From Fusibacter tunisiensis (GTDB lineage Bacteria; Bacillota; Clostridia; Peptostreptococcales; Acidaminobacteraceae): a DNA stretch of 64,000 nucleotides. Location: the NCBI RefSeq assembly GCF_016908355.1, contig NZ_JAFBDT010000001.1:186001-250000 (forward strand), read 5' to 3'. The position numbers were made by a program, and so were the translations under genes. Below, piece after piece: positions 48,202-57,310 of this stretch. The notes under the pieces are model-generated. The model saw nothing but the letters and a program-made list of their open reading frames with translations, did not search any database and was not told the DNA's origin. The first letter of the stretch is position 1, and every line of letters begins with the position of its first letter.

Positions 48202-48230
48202 TTGCTAATCTAGTGGCATCGTGATAAAAT
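48202..48230 (+). promoter_or_regulatory. Promoter of rpsT
   Basis: TTGCTA, 17 bases, TAAAAT, about 35 bases before the rpsT start codon. Confidence 0.65.
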
Positions 48231-48264
48231 AACTCTGTTGAAATTTATCGGGGAGGTGAAATCA

Positions 48265-48531
48265 ATGGCTAATATTAAATCTGCAAAGAAAAGAATTAAT
48301 GTAATCAACAAGAAAGCGGCGTTGAATAAATCTAAAAAATCAGCGTTAAAAACTGCTGAAAAAAGATTCTTAGAAGCGCTAGAAGCTGGCGATATGGCTC
48401 TTGCTCAAGAAAGATTTTTCTATTTTGAAAAGAGAATGTCTCAGTACTCTGCAAATGGATTATTCCATATAAATGCAGCTGCAAGAAAAATTTCAAGATT
48501 AAGAAAAAGATTAAACGCTGCGGCTGAATAG
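48265..48531 (+). CDS. rpsT: Ribosomal protein S20
   Basis: An 88-residue basic 30S protein starting MANIKSAKKRINVINKKAAL, the usual S20 beginning, and ending RLRKRLNAAAE. GGGAGGTGA lies seven bases before the ATG; an upstream ATG nine codons earlier adds an unrelated extension. It is one of few plus-strand genes, set between lepA and holA as in other Firmicutes. Confidence 0.98.
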   Translation: MANIKSAKKRINVINKKAALNKSKKSALKTAEKRFLEALEAGDMALAQERFFYFEKRMSQYSANGLFHINAAARKISRLRKRLNAAAE

Positions 48532-48601
48532 TCGTTTAACTTGTTTTAACTTGAAATCCCCGAAAAAATGACCGTGTCAATTTAATATTTGATCAAATAT
48601 T

Positions 48602-48643
48602 AAAAAAGCGTACTTCTCTTTGAAGTACGCTTTCGTCTTTTTG
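48602..48643. terminator. Bidirectional terminator between rpsT and holA
   Basis: AAAGCGTACTTC/GAAGTACGCTTT forms a perfect 12-bp stem with a 5-base loop. T-runs follow on both strands, so it serves the converging rpsT and holA transcripts. Confidence 0.9.
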
Positions 48644-48651
48644 AACACCAT

Positions 48652-49662
48652 TTACATTTGAGCCATTTCAAAAAGCGCCTTCTCCAGGGTTAACTGTTGC
48701 TTAATGCCAGTTGATTTAAGGGCTATGTCCGTTCTCTCCATTAAAGCAAGTATTTCTGACAGTTGATCTTTTGTGTATTTTACTGCAAAAGTAGATGCTT
48801 TTTTTGCTGCATATGGATGGATATCCAATTTTGAAGCAGCTGTTGAACTGGTATACCCCGCTTCAATCAGCAATTTCATTTTATAAATATTTCGAAATTG
48901 TTGTGCAATTAATGTAAAAATCTTAATGACAGGCTCCCCTGCATTTATAAATTGATTCAAAGTTATCATCGCTTCAGATAAATTTCGATAACTAATGGCA
49001 TCCATTAATTTAAAAATATTGTGTTCTAGTGGCACACTCACATATTGGTCAATCATTTCAATTTGGATTTGTTTTTGATTCCCACAAAGGGTTTTAATTG
49101 TGTTTTCAACATCATATAGATTTTTACCAGAAGCTGGATCTAAATAATCAACACGTTCAACAAAGTAACTTAAAGTTTTTGAATCAATGTTACCCACATA
49201 CAATTTGAACTTTTTGGTGCACCATTTTAGAAAGTCACTTGAACTAAGTTTGTCAAATTGGACCCAGTCGCTATTCTTCTTTAGCCACTTTCCAATTTTT
49301 TTACGACCATCCAACTCAGATTCTCTAAAAATAACCACACTTGTCTCCGACATATTTTTTAAATAATCAATCAAATGATCCTCTTGCTGATCCTTAATCT
49401 GTTTCAATACACCCGTATTATGAATGATGATAATCCGTCTTTGATCCATAAACGGTAAAGTAGATGCAAGTGCCATAAAACCATCTATGTCAAAATTAGA
49501 CTCAATGACATCGTAATTGAAATCCTTATATATGGGTTCTAAAAAATGACCCTCAATATATTTTAATGTATGATCAATATTATAAGTTTCATCACCAGTA
49601 AAAACAGCAATTGAGTTTAAATTTCCAGAACTAATCTGTTTGTAATACGTTAAAAAGTCCAT
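48652..49662 (-). CDS. holA: DNA polymerase III delta subunit
   Basis: A 336-residue HolA/YqeN protein that opens the sliding clamp within the clamp loader. It begins with the family pattern FLTYYKQISSGNLNSIAVFTGDETYNIDHTLKYIE. The AAA+-like fold has no functional Walker motif, and the C-terminal segment YTSSTAASKLDIHPYAAKKASTFA is typical. Its ribosome-binding site (GGAGG) overlaps the comEC 3' end. Downstream it faces rpsT. Confidence 0.94.
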   Translation of the reverse strand: MDFLTYYKQISSGNLNSIAVFTGDETYNIDHTLKYIEGHFLEPIYKDFNYDVIESNFDIDGFMALASTLPFMDQRRIIIIHNTGVLKQIKDQQEDHLIDYLKNMSETSVVIFRESELDGRKKIGKWLKKNSDWVQFDKLSSSDFLKWCTKKFKLYVGNIDSKTLSYFVERVDYLDPASGKNLYDVENTIKTLCGNQKQIQIEMIDQYVSVPLEHNIFKLMDAISYRNLSEAMITLNQFINAGEPVIKIFTLIAQQFRNIYKMKLLIEAGYTSSTAASKLDIHPYAAKKASTFAVKYTKDQLSEILALMERTDIALKSTGIKQQLTLEKALFEMAQM

Positions 49663-49665
49663 GCT

Positions 49666-51789
49666 TTAGCCTCCAATATTCATTTCATTATACAAAACAT
49701 CAACGCCATTGTCACTCAAAAAAGTATGATAATTAATGCCCTTTGGGTCTAACTCAAAACTTATGCCACCGTGACAGTAAGTAGAAAATGTTTTGATTTT
49801 AGATAAAGCAAGTGTTTCAATCACCGATTCCGAAGGAAAGTTGTATTTTGAATTGTGACTAACAATTGCATATAAAACGTTGTGATCTTTGTATAGTGGT
49901 GCATACAAAGAGGTTTTAGAGCCATGATGTGGTACCTTTAAAATTGAGATCGATTTTGGCAACGCTAATCTTCTAAGTTTATCAATACTAATATCACCTA
50001 AAAATAAGGCAGTATGGCTTCCATAGGTCATCTGTAAAACTAAAGAATCATCATTTTCATTGGCATCAGATTCAAGTGGTTGAATTAAAAACGTCACCCC
50101 TGGCATCCAACTAATTTCCTTAGGTTTTTCCACAATTTTTGTATTAGAATTATTAAGCTTTTCAGACGTACTTAAGGTGGTTAAGACCGTTTTTACGGGA
50201 TATGCTTTTATAAGCGCTTCCAGTCCTCCAATATGATCATGATGGGCGTGGGATAAAACTATAAAATCCAAATACAAGATTCCAAAACCGCTTAAGTGAG
50301 ATTCAACACCTTGAAATCCGTCACCGGTATCAACGGCTATTGCACGTTCTCCATATTGAATAATTGCACAATCCCCATGACCAACATCAATAAAATGAAT
50401 GTATAATTTTGGCGCTTGTGGCATTATATTTGACACCAATATAATGGGCATAATACCAAACACAAGGACATTGTATTTAAGCCTTTTATTTAAACGTAAA
50501 GTTTTTAAAATAAAATAGAACCAGATGATTAGAACCACATTTTTAAAGATTTGATTGGAAATCCCATATAGTTCAAAGGGTTTAAAAGGCATTTTACTTG
50601 CAATTAAGTTAATGAGGGCAACCAAATGCTCCATAAACGCCAAATTTGTAAGTGTCAACCCCGTCATACTCAACATACTAAGTATAAGACCAAGAGGTAA
50701 AACCAAACCTATTAGAGGTACAATCAACACGTTAGAAAAAGCCCCCCATAGGTTTAAGACCTCAAAATAATAAAGGGTTGCAGGCATCATGAAAATTTGA
50801 ATTAAAATAGAGAATTGGACGGTTTGAATCCATTTGTTTGGACTTTTAAAAACAAGCCATTTTTTGTAAAAAACGGCAATCATAATATACGCATAAAATG
50901 ACAATTGAAATGAAACTGATAAAATAGCCCAAGGGGATCTTAATAAAATCATTGCAGAAGAAAATGCAATTGCACTAAATACATCGTCATTTAAATTTCG
51001 AACATTAGCATACATCTGGTAGCTGATAATCCAAAAGGCTCTTTGTGCAGAATAACTTGCGCCAACCCAGATCAGAAATATGCCCATTACAAAAATTGAA
51101 ATTATAGATTTAAGCCATCTATTTGGTAAATATATGCACTTCTGAACGCCTTTAAATAGAAGGCCAAAGTGTAAGCCAGATATGGCAAAAATATGTGCAA
51201 GGCCTAGATTTTTAAACTGATTATAATTTTCGAATGAGTCAGAATCCCCTAAAATCAAAGCTTTTAAAAACCCAGATGTGCTGGGGGAAAAGGAAGTTTC
51301 AAAGAAGCGTTCCACATGTCTTCGTGAGTCTAAAACCATGCAGTGTGGACACACTTTGTTTTGTAAGTCAGCTGTTGCTGAAATAATTTTATATTGACCC
51401 AATATACCATTTGCAAAAAGATATCGATCATAGTCAAATCCAAATGTGTTCTTTTGGCTTATAAAAGGGTTTTTGTTTTGATCAAGCGTTACATACAAAT
51501 GATATTGTTTTTTTAAAAGGAGCGTTTCAACAGACCCTATGCCTCGAAAATTCAGTCTTAATAAAATAGAATTTCCATTTTTGGAATCCTTGGTTTCAAA
51601 TATCATATAGGATTTGGAAAGGTTGTAAGCATTCACTTTACCTTGAATGGTCACTTCATATGCCCCAATATCGGTATTTGTAGGTACTTCTGCTCTCTTT
51701 TCACTCACCAACCCCAGATAGTGCGTTTGGGTCATAAAATAGAGGGATACAACAATTAAGCACATAGAAAAAACAAATTTACGATTCAC
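49666..51789 (-). CDS. comEC: ComEC/Rec2 DNA uptake channel protein
   Basis: A 707-residue membrane protein. There is an N-terminal membrane segment, an extracellular OB-like DUF4131 part (about 40-140), the Competence domain with many membrane segments (FKNLGLAHIFAISGLHFGLLFKG, about 190-460) and a C-terminal metallo-beta-lactamase-like domain (HFIDVGHGDCAIIQYG, SHAHHDHIGGL, LKVPHHGSKTS). It moves single-stranded DNA across the membrane in natural transformation. It starts with a GTG at 51789 behind TATAGGAG; that site lies in the arm of a hairpin. Other com genes are not in the window. Confidence 0.94.
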   Translation of the reverse strand: MNRKFVFSMCLIVVSLYFMTQTHYLGLVSEKRAEVPTNTDIGAYEVTIQGKVNAYNLSKSYMIFETKDSKNGNSILLRLNFRGIGSVETLLLKKQYHLYVTLDQNKNPFISQKNTFGFDYDRYLFANGILGQYKIISATADLQNKVCPHCMVLDSRRHVERFFETSFSPSTSGFLKALILGDSDSFENYNQFKNLGLAHIFAISGLHFGLLFKGVQKCIYLPNRWLKSIISIFVMGIFLIWVGASYSAQRAFWIISYQMYANVRNLNDDVFSAIAFSSAMILLRSPWAILSVSFQLSFYAYIMIAVFYKKWLVFKSPNKWIQTVQFSILIQIFMMPATLYYFEVLNLWGAFSNVLIVPLIGLVLPLGLILSMLSMTGLTLTNLAFMEHLVALINLIASKMPFKPFELYGISNQIFKNVVLIIWFYFILKTLRLNKRLKYNVLVFGIMPIILVSNIMPQAPKLYIHFIDVGHGDCAIIQYGERAIAVDTGDGFQGVESHLSGFGILYLDFIVLSHAHHDHIGGLEALIKAYPVKTVLTTLSTSEKLNNSNTKIVEKPKEISWMPGVTFLIQPLESDANENDDSLVLQMTYGSHTALFLGDISIDKLRRLALPKSISILKVPHHGSKTSLYAPLYKDHNVLYAIVSHNSKYNFPSESVIETLALSKIKTFSTYCHGGISFELDPKGINYHTFLSDNGVDVLYNEMNIGG

Positions 51790-51834
51790 AAAAACTCCTA
51801 TAATTTGGAATATATTTCCATTTTATAGGAGTTT
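51787..51834 (-). terminator. Terminator hairpin overlapping the comEC ribosome-binding site
   Basis: AAACTCCTATAA (51823-51834 on the complementary side) pairs with TTATAGGAGTTT (51792-51803 region, minus strand) as a 12-bp stem. An inner stem TGGAA/TTCCA and a TTTTTG tail complete it. It ends the methyltransferase transcript. Its 3' arm contains the AGGAG of comEC and runs up to the GTG start codon. Confidence 0.8.
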
Positions 51835-51840
51835 GATGTA

Positions 51841-53592
51841 TTAATCAAGTGTATCCATATATTTAATTTCTTCAGGTGTAAACCCATAAGCTTCATATAT
51901 AATTTTGTCCACATCAACAATGGGCAAAACACTTTGCTCGGAACCACTAAAATGTGCATTTAAAAGATTCTTTTGCTTGTCAGATAAATTTGGTAGTGGG
52001 ATTTTTTTTAAAGGTGTTGCATACAGTTCCAACAAGTCACCCTTTCGTTTTCCCTTATAAGTCAACCACAACTTATATAATCTGGCGTTTAAAACCATGG
52101 TTAATACCTCTAATGAATAGATAGAAAACAATGTGTCTTTAATAAAATAAATGTCTGCCGAAGCAAAAAAATCACCAGAATCAAAAGCAAAATAATTGGC
52201 TTTTGCACGTTGTGGTACAATGATTTTTGGCCCTAAAAAAACGTTCTCTTGTCTAGGCCACGTAAGCTCGTACCATTTTCTAACACCATTTTTAACTTCT
52301 CTTCTATTTTCCAACAAAGCCTTGTATGGAAACAATAGAGACTCAATTTCTTTAGGGGCTCTATTTTTGGTGATGTACAAAATTGAATATGGGGTTGTTC
52401 CTTTATGATGATAATGACAGATGGCACTATTTTTATAGAAGGGTTTTAAAAAAGGTTTTACAGACTCTGGCAACCGATCCACTTCTTTGTCCTTATAGAC
52501 AAAAACACCTTCTCCATCCTTTCGGTCCAAACCAGAAACAATCCCTTGAAAGACATCATAATAGGCTTCAAGTGTGCCTATACTTTGCGCTTCCATTTTC
52601 GATAAAATCTTATAAATCATTGGGTCTGAAATAAAGTGCATATTCAACTCTTTGTCAAAGACGGTCTCGTGCGAAACTTCGCTCACACAGTTACAGTTTT
52701 TGTTATAGAGGTAGACTGTGTTACATTTGTCTTTCTGTAGTGTATATATAGCCGCATGTAGCTTGTAATCTCCAAAAACGGATTGGGCGCCATAATTTAG
52801 CAAACTCGATAAATAAAACGTTTCAAAAATAAAGTTGCGCAATTTTTTAGCCCCATCAGCGGTGAAAAAATAATTGGAAGTTAAATAACACAATACGCCA
52901 TTGGATTTTAACAAATCATAACCTTTGTAAATAAAAAAATAAAAATAGTCCATTTTGCCTTCATACCATTTTGAACCGAAATTTGATTCTTTGAGTACAT
53001 TGAAAATTTTAGTATTCCCCTTCTCTCCAATATAGGGTGGGTTCCCAAGAATTAAATCAAAAGTGTTGTTGTACGGTGATAGGTCGCTTATAAGCGAATT
53101 TTGACAATATACAGCTTTAAACTGAATTTCATCTCTTAGACCATAAGCTTTTCCCAACGCCAGACACAGTTCTTTATATTTATTAATTGCATCTTCACTA
53201 ATGTCAAATACGACAATTTTATTTTCAAGCATGTCTTTTATAAAGGCATGTGAGTTTAAATGGATTGCATTTGAAAAACGAATCATCAATTCCACATAAG
53301 TTAAAACAAGCATTCCAGATCCACTGGCTAAATCCAATACTTTCAAGGATTTCAACAAGTTAAAAAGGCTATGGGCGTTTTCATCAACCACATTATTTTC
53401 AAAGAAGGCTTCAAAAGATGGCACAAAATTAGGTTTGTTAATTCTTAAATACTGTAAAATTGCCATTTTGGCAAGGTGATTTGCAGGTTCATCTGGTGTA
53501 TAAACAGCTCCAGAAGCATACAATTTATGCGTGTCAATTTCTTTTGCATGTCCATATTTGTTTTTTAAAGCAATATATTTTTCAAGTTTCAT
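51841..53592 (-). CDS. Solitary DNA adenine methyltransferase (CamA/TaqI-like)
   Basis: A 583-residue N6-adenine methyltransferase. SAM motif LKVLDLASGSGMLVLTYVE lies near residue 85, and the catalytic NPPY is in ILGNPPYIGEKGN near residue 180. The C-terminal half (about 340-560) is a target-recognition domain. It contains the segment LLENRREVKNGVRKWYELTW that closely follows, from memory, the pattern in Clostridioides difficile CamA, the solitary enzyme that methylates CAAAAA. The ATG at 53592 follows GAGG; an earlier ATG five codons upstream overlaps this site. No restriction endonuclease gene is adjacent. The recognition sequence is not predictable here. Confidence 0.85.
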   Translation of the reverse strand: MKLEKYIALKNKYGHAKEIDTHKLYASGAVYTPDEPANHLAKMAILQYLRINKPNFVPSFEAFFENNVVDENAHSLFNLLKSLKVLDLASGSGMLVLTYVELMIRFSNAIHLNSHAFIKDMLENKIVVFDISEDAINKYKELCLALGKAYGLRDEIQFKAVYCQNSLISDLSPYNNTFDLILGNPPYIGEKGNTKIFNVLKESNFGSKWYEGKMDYFYFFIYKGYDLLKSNGVLCYLTSNYFFTADGAKKLRNFIFETFYLSSLLNYGAQSVFGDYKLHAAIYTLQKDKCNTVYLYNKNCNCVSEVSHETVFDKELNMHFISDPMIYKILSKMEAQSIGTLEAYYDVFQGIVSGLDRKDGEGVFVYKDKEVDRLPESVKPFLKPFYKNSAICHYHHKGTTPYSILYITKNRAPKEIESLLFPYKALLENRREVKNGVRKWYELTWPRQENVFLGPKIIVPQRAKANYFAFDSGDFFASADIYFIKDTLFSIYSLEVLTMVLNARLYKLWLTYKGKRKGDLLELYATPLKKIPLPNLSDKQKNLLNAHFSGSEQSVLPIVDVDKIIYEAYGFTPEEIKYMDTLD

Positions 53593-53610
53593 ATAGGACC
53601 TCATCATATA

Positions 53611-53645
53611 AAAAAGGTTTTAACGCAAAGCGCTAAAACCTTTTT
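53611..53645 (-). terminator. Terminator after the unknown gene at 53633
   Basis: AAAAAGGTTTTA/TAAAACCTTTTT makes a 12-bp stem with an 11-base loop, followed on the minus strand by a short T-rich run. It overlaps the stop codon of the unknown gene (53633-53635). Confidence 0.8.
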
Positions 53646-54040
53646 CGACTGTATTTACCATAACTTATCTTTTCGACATCGTCAATAGACATAATAATCT
53701 CATCAACCAAAAGGTCAAAGTCATTTAAAGTTATGTCCACACCCTTTTTCTTCAAGTACTTCATAATTGTAATTAAACGTATATGATAGGTTGAAGGATT
53801 TTTAAAATAGGGGTGCTTTTCAATCAAATGTTTAATATGATTGCGATCGACGGACTCCAATTTCAGTTTGTTTTCATCATTAATTTTAGATTCCACTTCA
53901 GACAAATACCGTTGAAGTTCAAGTGCTGGGTTGTCATGCTGCTCCAGCAACATTTTAATGTCTTCAAGTACATCTGTCATTTCAAGCTTTTTCAGTGAGG
54001 TTAAATCCTGTTCGGGAACCTCCGAAGGGCCTGTATCCAT
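53633..54040 (-). CDS. Unknown small acidic/helical protein
   Basis: A 135-residue protein with no hydrophobic segment or motif I recognise. The first half is acidic and helix-rich (LEMTDVLEDIKMLLEQHD). The second half is basic and may be a small fold (HIKHLIEKHPYFKNPSTYHIRLITIMKYLKKKGVDI), ending SYGKYSRKRF. The ATG at 54040 has AAAGGAG about 14 bases upstream, which is long; a TTG eight codons earlier (54064) is the alternative start. It lies between the methyltransferase gene and another unknown gene, all on the same strand, and has its own terminator. Function unknown. Confidence 0.55.
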   Translation of the reverse strand: MDTGPSEVPEQDLTSLKKLEMTDVLEDIKMLLEQHDNPALELQRYLSEVESKINDENKLKLESVDRNHIKHLIEKHPYFKNPSTYHIRLITIMKYLKKKGVDITLNDFDLLVDEIIMSIDDVEKISYGKYSRKRF

Positions 54041-54103
54041 AGTTTTATCAACTACTCCTTTCAAATTTTATAACGATTAAGACCATTGTACTATCAATTA
54101 GGG

Positions 54104-55003
54104 CTAGTTGTCAAATCCGCCCTCTAACAAATCTTCGATTAAATATTTAGATTGACTTAAAAATATAGCCTTATCATCGGCAATGGTATTAATTAATTGA
54201 ATCAAATAAGTCAATTGACTTTCATTGTTACAAAGCAAATTGAATTTATGTTCTTCAAATTCCAATTCTGAAATTAATGATTCTTGAGAATATAGCCTGA
54301 AAATTAAAGCGTCATCCTCATCTGGAATTATCGTCAAATCACTTTCACTTAAAACATCTAACCACTCATCCACACTAACTTTAAGCGCAAAAGATGCCTG
54401 ATGTAATTCGTAAATGTCATCGTGCATATTTTCTTCATACACTGCATCCAGGACATCGTATAATTTATATAAGATATGGGCATTTGTTCCAATAAATGAT
54501 TCAAAAGACATAGGGCTTTCTAAGGTATTCAGTTTATTGAACTGGTCTAAAACATGACGCTTAATCAAACTCTTATGTGCCTTCTCAAACGTCAATTCAT
54601 CCCCGACAACTTCATAAAAACCATCATTTTCAACCAATCTTAAGCCATAAAGCATTTCTGGATCCAGCTTTGCACTTTGAAGTTGGAAATGCATCCCTGT
54701 GAAGATGTCTAATGCATATAATTTATCATTTTCAGCCTTAAGTTCGAAAATACTCCTATATGAGTGGCTTAGTGCACTTAATAAAGCATCCTCTCGTTCA
54801 GAAGCCATTTGTTGAACAATTGTTTTTCCACTTGACTTTAAAGGGTAATGAAAAACAAACCATTCTGTAAAACCTAAAAAATCACTTTGATCGTCTTTTA
54901 TAAGAAAAGTTGATTTTGCAAGTTCTAAGTCCTTTTTAAAACGCTCTTGAAGAGCATATGCCAATACGTCCGTATAAATTGATTCAAATTCTATCAAATT
55001 CAT
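54104..55003 (-). CDS. Unknown cytoplasmic protein
   Basis: A 299-residue soluble protein. The pattern FTEWFVFHYPLKSSGKTIVQQMASE near residue 45 and LYALDIFTGMHFQLQ near residue 95 reminds me of proteins often fused to SEC-C zinc domains. No SEC-C motif (cysteine pairs) is present here, and I cannot assign a family. The C-terminal half is acidic (YELHQASF, SESDLTIIPDEDD). It has AAAGGAG six bases before the ATG. It is divergent from the alaX gene on the right and precedes the unknown gene at 53633. Function unknown. Confidence 0.6.
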   Translation of the reverse strand: MNLIEFESIYTDVLAYALQERFKKDLELAKSTFLIKDDQSDFLGFTEWFVFHYPLKSSGKTIVQQMASEREDALLSALSHSYRSIFELKAENDKLYALDIFTGMHFQLQSAKLDPEMLYGLRLVENDGFYEVVGDELTFEKAHKSLIKRHVLDQFNKLNTLESPMSFESFIGTNAHILYKLYDVLDAVYEENMHDDIYELHQASFALKVSVDEWLDVLSESDLTIIPDEDDALIFRLYSQESLISELEFEEHKFNLLCNNESQLTYLIQLINTIADDKAIFLSQSKYLIEDLLEGGFDN

Positions 55004-55079
55004 TTAATTCTCCTTTACGCGTCATTAAAATATTATATACTAAATAGAAGATGTATTAAAGTTAATGGAGGTTATTTTT

Positions 55080-56285
55080 ATGAAATACTTAACAAATGCT
55101 TATACTTATGATTTTGAAGCCAGAATACTATCCTGTATTCCTTATGAAGGTTTATACGCCATTACGCTATCTGAAACTTACTTCTATCCTGAGGGCGGCG
55201 GCCAACCTGGCGATCATGGCTTTATTGACGCCTTTGAAATTGTTGATACAATTCGAATGGGGGCTGAAATATTTCACATCACCCAACAACCGTGCCCTGA
55301 AGAAATGATTGCTAAATCTGTTAAGTGCCATATTGATTCTAAGAGACGTTTACTGTTAATGCAGCAACATACTGGGCAACACCTTCTATCAGCTGTTGCC
55401 TACACTACTTTTCAAGCAAATACCGTGGGATTCCATATTGGAGACGGTTATGTGACGGTTGATCTAGATCGTAAACTCACTGAAAAAGAAGTGCGTTCTC
55501 TTGAAAGTTCAATCAATGACTTTATTTTTGCAAACAAAGAAATTCGCATTCATTACCCCACATCAGAGGAACTCGAAACCCTTCCCCTTCGTAAAATGCC
55601 CAAAGTAACCAAGGACATACGCATTGTAGAAATCGATGATTTGGACTTTTCACCATGTGGGGGCACACATTTGAGAACTACAAGCGAAATTGGCATCCTA
55701 AAAATTCGCAAATATGACCATTATAAGAGTGGTGTGCGGATTGAATTTGTCTGTGGCTTACTTGCCTTACAAGTTTTTAACATACAAAACCATATTATAA
55801 CCAAACTCATGCACCTTTTTTCTGTGCCTGAAAATGAAGTTCTTACTTTTGCAGAAAATACTCTAAAATTACTAAAAGAGACCAAACGTAATTTATCCGA
55901 TTTGGAATCCCAAATTATAACCTATGAGGCCAATGCCATTACCAAGGATTATGAAGACATAACTGGTTTAAAAGTCATTAAACTATTAGAAGACCAAATG
56001 GGGATGAATGCCCTTCGACTGAAAGCACAAAAAATTACAGAAATGCCAAACACAATTGTACTCGGCATTTCAACGGAAGAAGGCAAGCAGCATATTGTAC
56101 TGATAAAGTCAAAAGACTTAGATAAAAGCTACAATATGAGTCACTTGTTTGAAACCTATCTAAAATCAGAGACCATTAAAGGCGGTGGAAATGCCCTCAT
56201 AGCACAAGGCGGTACAACTGAGCCTATAGATCTAGAAAAACAACTCGCTGAAATTGAGTCACATATAGAGGCCCTTATTCTATAA
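55080..56285 (+). CDS. alaX: Alanyl-tRNA editing protein (AlaX-L type)
   Basis: A 401-residue AlaRS-related protein without the catalytic aminoacylation domain. It has an N-terminal small domain (TYFYPEGGGQPGDHG), the editing-site zinc motifs HTGQH (about residue 100) and CGGTH (about 200), a coiled coil, and a C-terminal domain like AlaRS DHHA1 (GGGNALIAQGG). It hydrolyses mischarged Ser- or Gly-tRNA-Ala. The ATG at 55080 is eight bases behind GGAGG; an ATG five codons upstream overlaps that site. It overlaps the convergent hydrolase gene by 11 bases. Confidence 0.93.
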   Translation: MKYLTNAYTYDFEARILSCIPYEGLYAITLSETYFYPEGGGQPGDHGFIDAFEIVDTIRMGAEIFHITQQPCPEEMIAKSVKCHIDSKRRLLLMQQHTGQHLLSAVAYTTFQANTVGFHIGDGYVTVDLDRKLTEKEVRSLESSINDFIFANKEIRIHYPTSEELETLPLRKMPKVTKDIRIVEIDDLDFSPCGGTHLRTTSEIGILKIRKYDHYKSGVRIEFVCGLLALQVFNIQNHIITKLMHLFSVPENEVLTFAENTLKLLKETKRNLSDLESQIITYEANAITKDYEDITGLKVIKLLEDQMGMNALRLKAQKITEMPNTIVLGISTEEGKQHIVLIKSKDLDKSYNMSHLFETYLKSETIKGGGNALIAQGGTTEPIDLEKQLAEIESHIEALIL

Positions 56286-57198
56286 AATTATACCGCTTAA
56301 TCCAATCTAACAGTATATGATAAACGTCTACTTTATTGACTTCGTTTAAAACTTCATGACGTGCACCTTCTATTAATTTAAGTGTTGTATCATACCCAAG
56401 CTTGCTGAATGCTTCTTGGGTTTTTTTAACGCCTTTTCCAAAATCGCCTACTGGATCATCAGACCCTGACATAAGCAACATTGGAATATCACTTTTATCA
56501 TTTAAAAATTCCGGACTATAGATGATGCGTATTAAGTTTTCAAAAAATCCATAGTAAAACCCTGTCGTGTGAACATTTCCACAAAAAGGATCATTTATAT
56601 ACTTCTCTACTTCTTTAGAATCGGTGCTTAGCCAATCGAAATCAGTTTGAGCATCTTTAATGGATTTTGAATAAGATCCAAATGAAAGTTGATTTAGCAG
56701 TTTTGAGCGATGTCTTGACCCTCTAAACTTTGATTCAGCACCTGCTATAAATTTACCAAATTTCAACAATGATTTAGGTTGATACCCTGTGCCTGTTAAA
56801 ATAACACCATTAATTTGATCACAATAGTCCATAAGATAATCCCTTGCCAAAAATGAACCCATACTGTGCCCAAGAAGTATTATTGGCTTATGCGGATACT
56901 CTGCTTTTACATATTGAACAATTCTGCGTAAATCTTCTTTCATTTTCATCCAACCATTTTCACACAGTAATCCAAGATTGGTTTTTCCGCCAGCAGTTAA
57001 GCCATGACCGCGATGTGAATGCCCATATGTAAAGATGCCATGATCCAAAAGAAAATTTGCAAAATGATCATAACGATCAATGTGCTCAGCCATACCATGA
57101 GAAATCACCACAATTGCACTTGGTTCACAATCTGAGTGCCATTTCCGGCTATCCAACATAAACTCACCAAATGAATCTTGCTTAAAACTTGTTTTCAT
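56275..57198 (-). CDS. Alpha/beta hydrolase (monoacylglycerol/lysophospholipase-like)
   Basis: A 307-residue Hydrolase_4/PldB-type esterase. The lid-type start SFGEFMLDSRKWHSDCEPSAIVVISHGMAEH is typical, the nucleophile is in GHSMGS, the acid residue lies in SGSDDPVGDFG and the catalytic His in EGARHEVLNEVNK. It probably cleaves monoacylglycerols or lysolipids in the cytoplasm. There is no signal peptide. It is convergent with alaX and diverges from plsY. Confidence 0.9.
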   Translation of the reverse strand: MKTSFKQDSFGEFMLDSRKWHSDCEPSAIVVISHGMAEHIDRYDHFANFLLDHGIFTYGHSHRGHGLTAGGKTNLGLLCENGWMKMKEDLRRIVQYVKAEYPHKPIILLGHSMGSFLARDYLMDYCDQINGVILTGTGYQPKSLLKFGKFIAGAESKFRGSRHRSKLLNQLSFGSYSKSIKDAQTDFDWLSTDSKEVEKYINDPFCGNVHTTGFYYGFFENLIRIIYSPEFLNDKSDIPMLLMSGSDDPVGDFGKGVKKTQEAFSKLGYDTTLKLIEGARHEVLNEVNKVDVYHILLDWIKRYNFIE

Positions 57199-57310
57199 AG
57201 TTGCCCCCTAATTTTCTAATAATAACTTTATTATAACACTTCCACTTGAATGTTTTAACTCCAATATTTTTATGCTAAAATATAAATGCAAAACAATTAT
57301 GGAGGCAATT

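Noticed and set aside
51841-55003. Restriction-modification or phage-defence island
   Set aside because: Only a methyltransferase is present; no endonuclease, helicase, toxin or other defence domain was found in the neighbouring genes.
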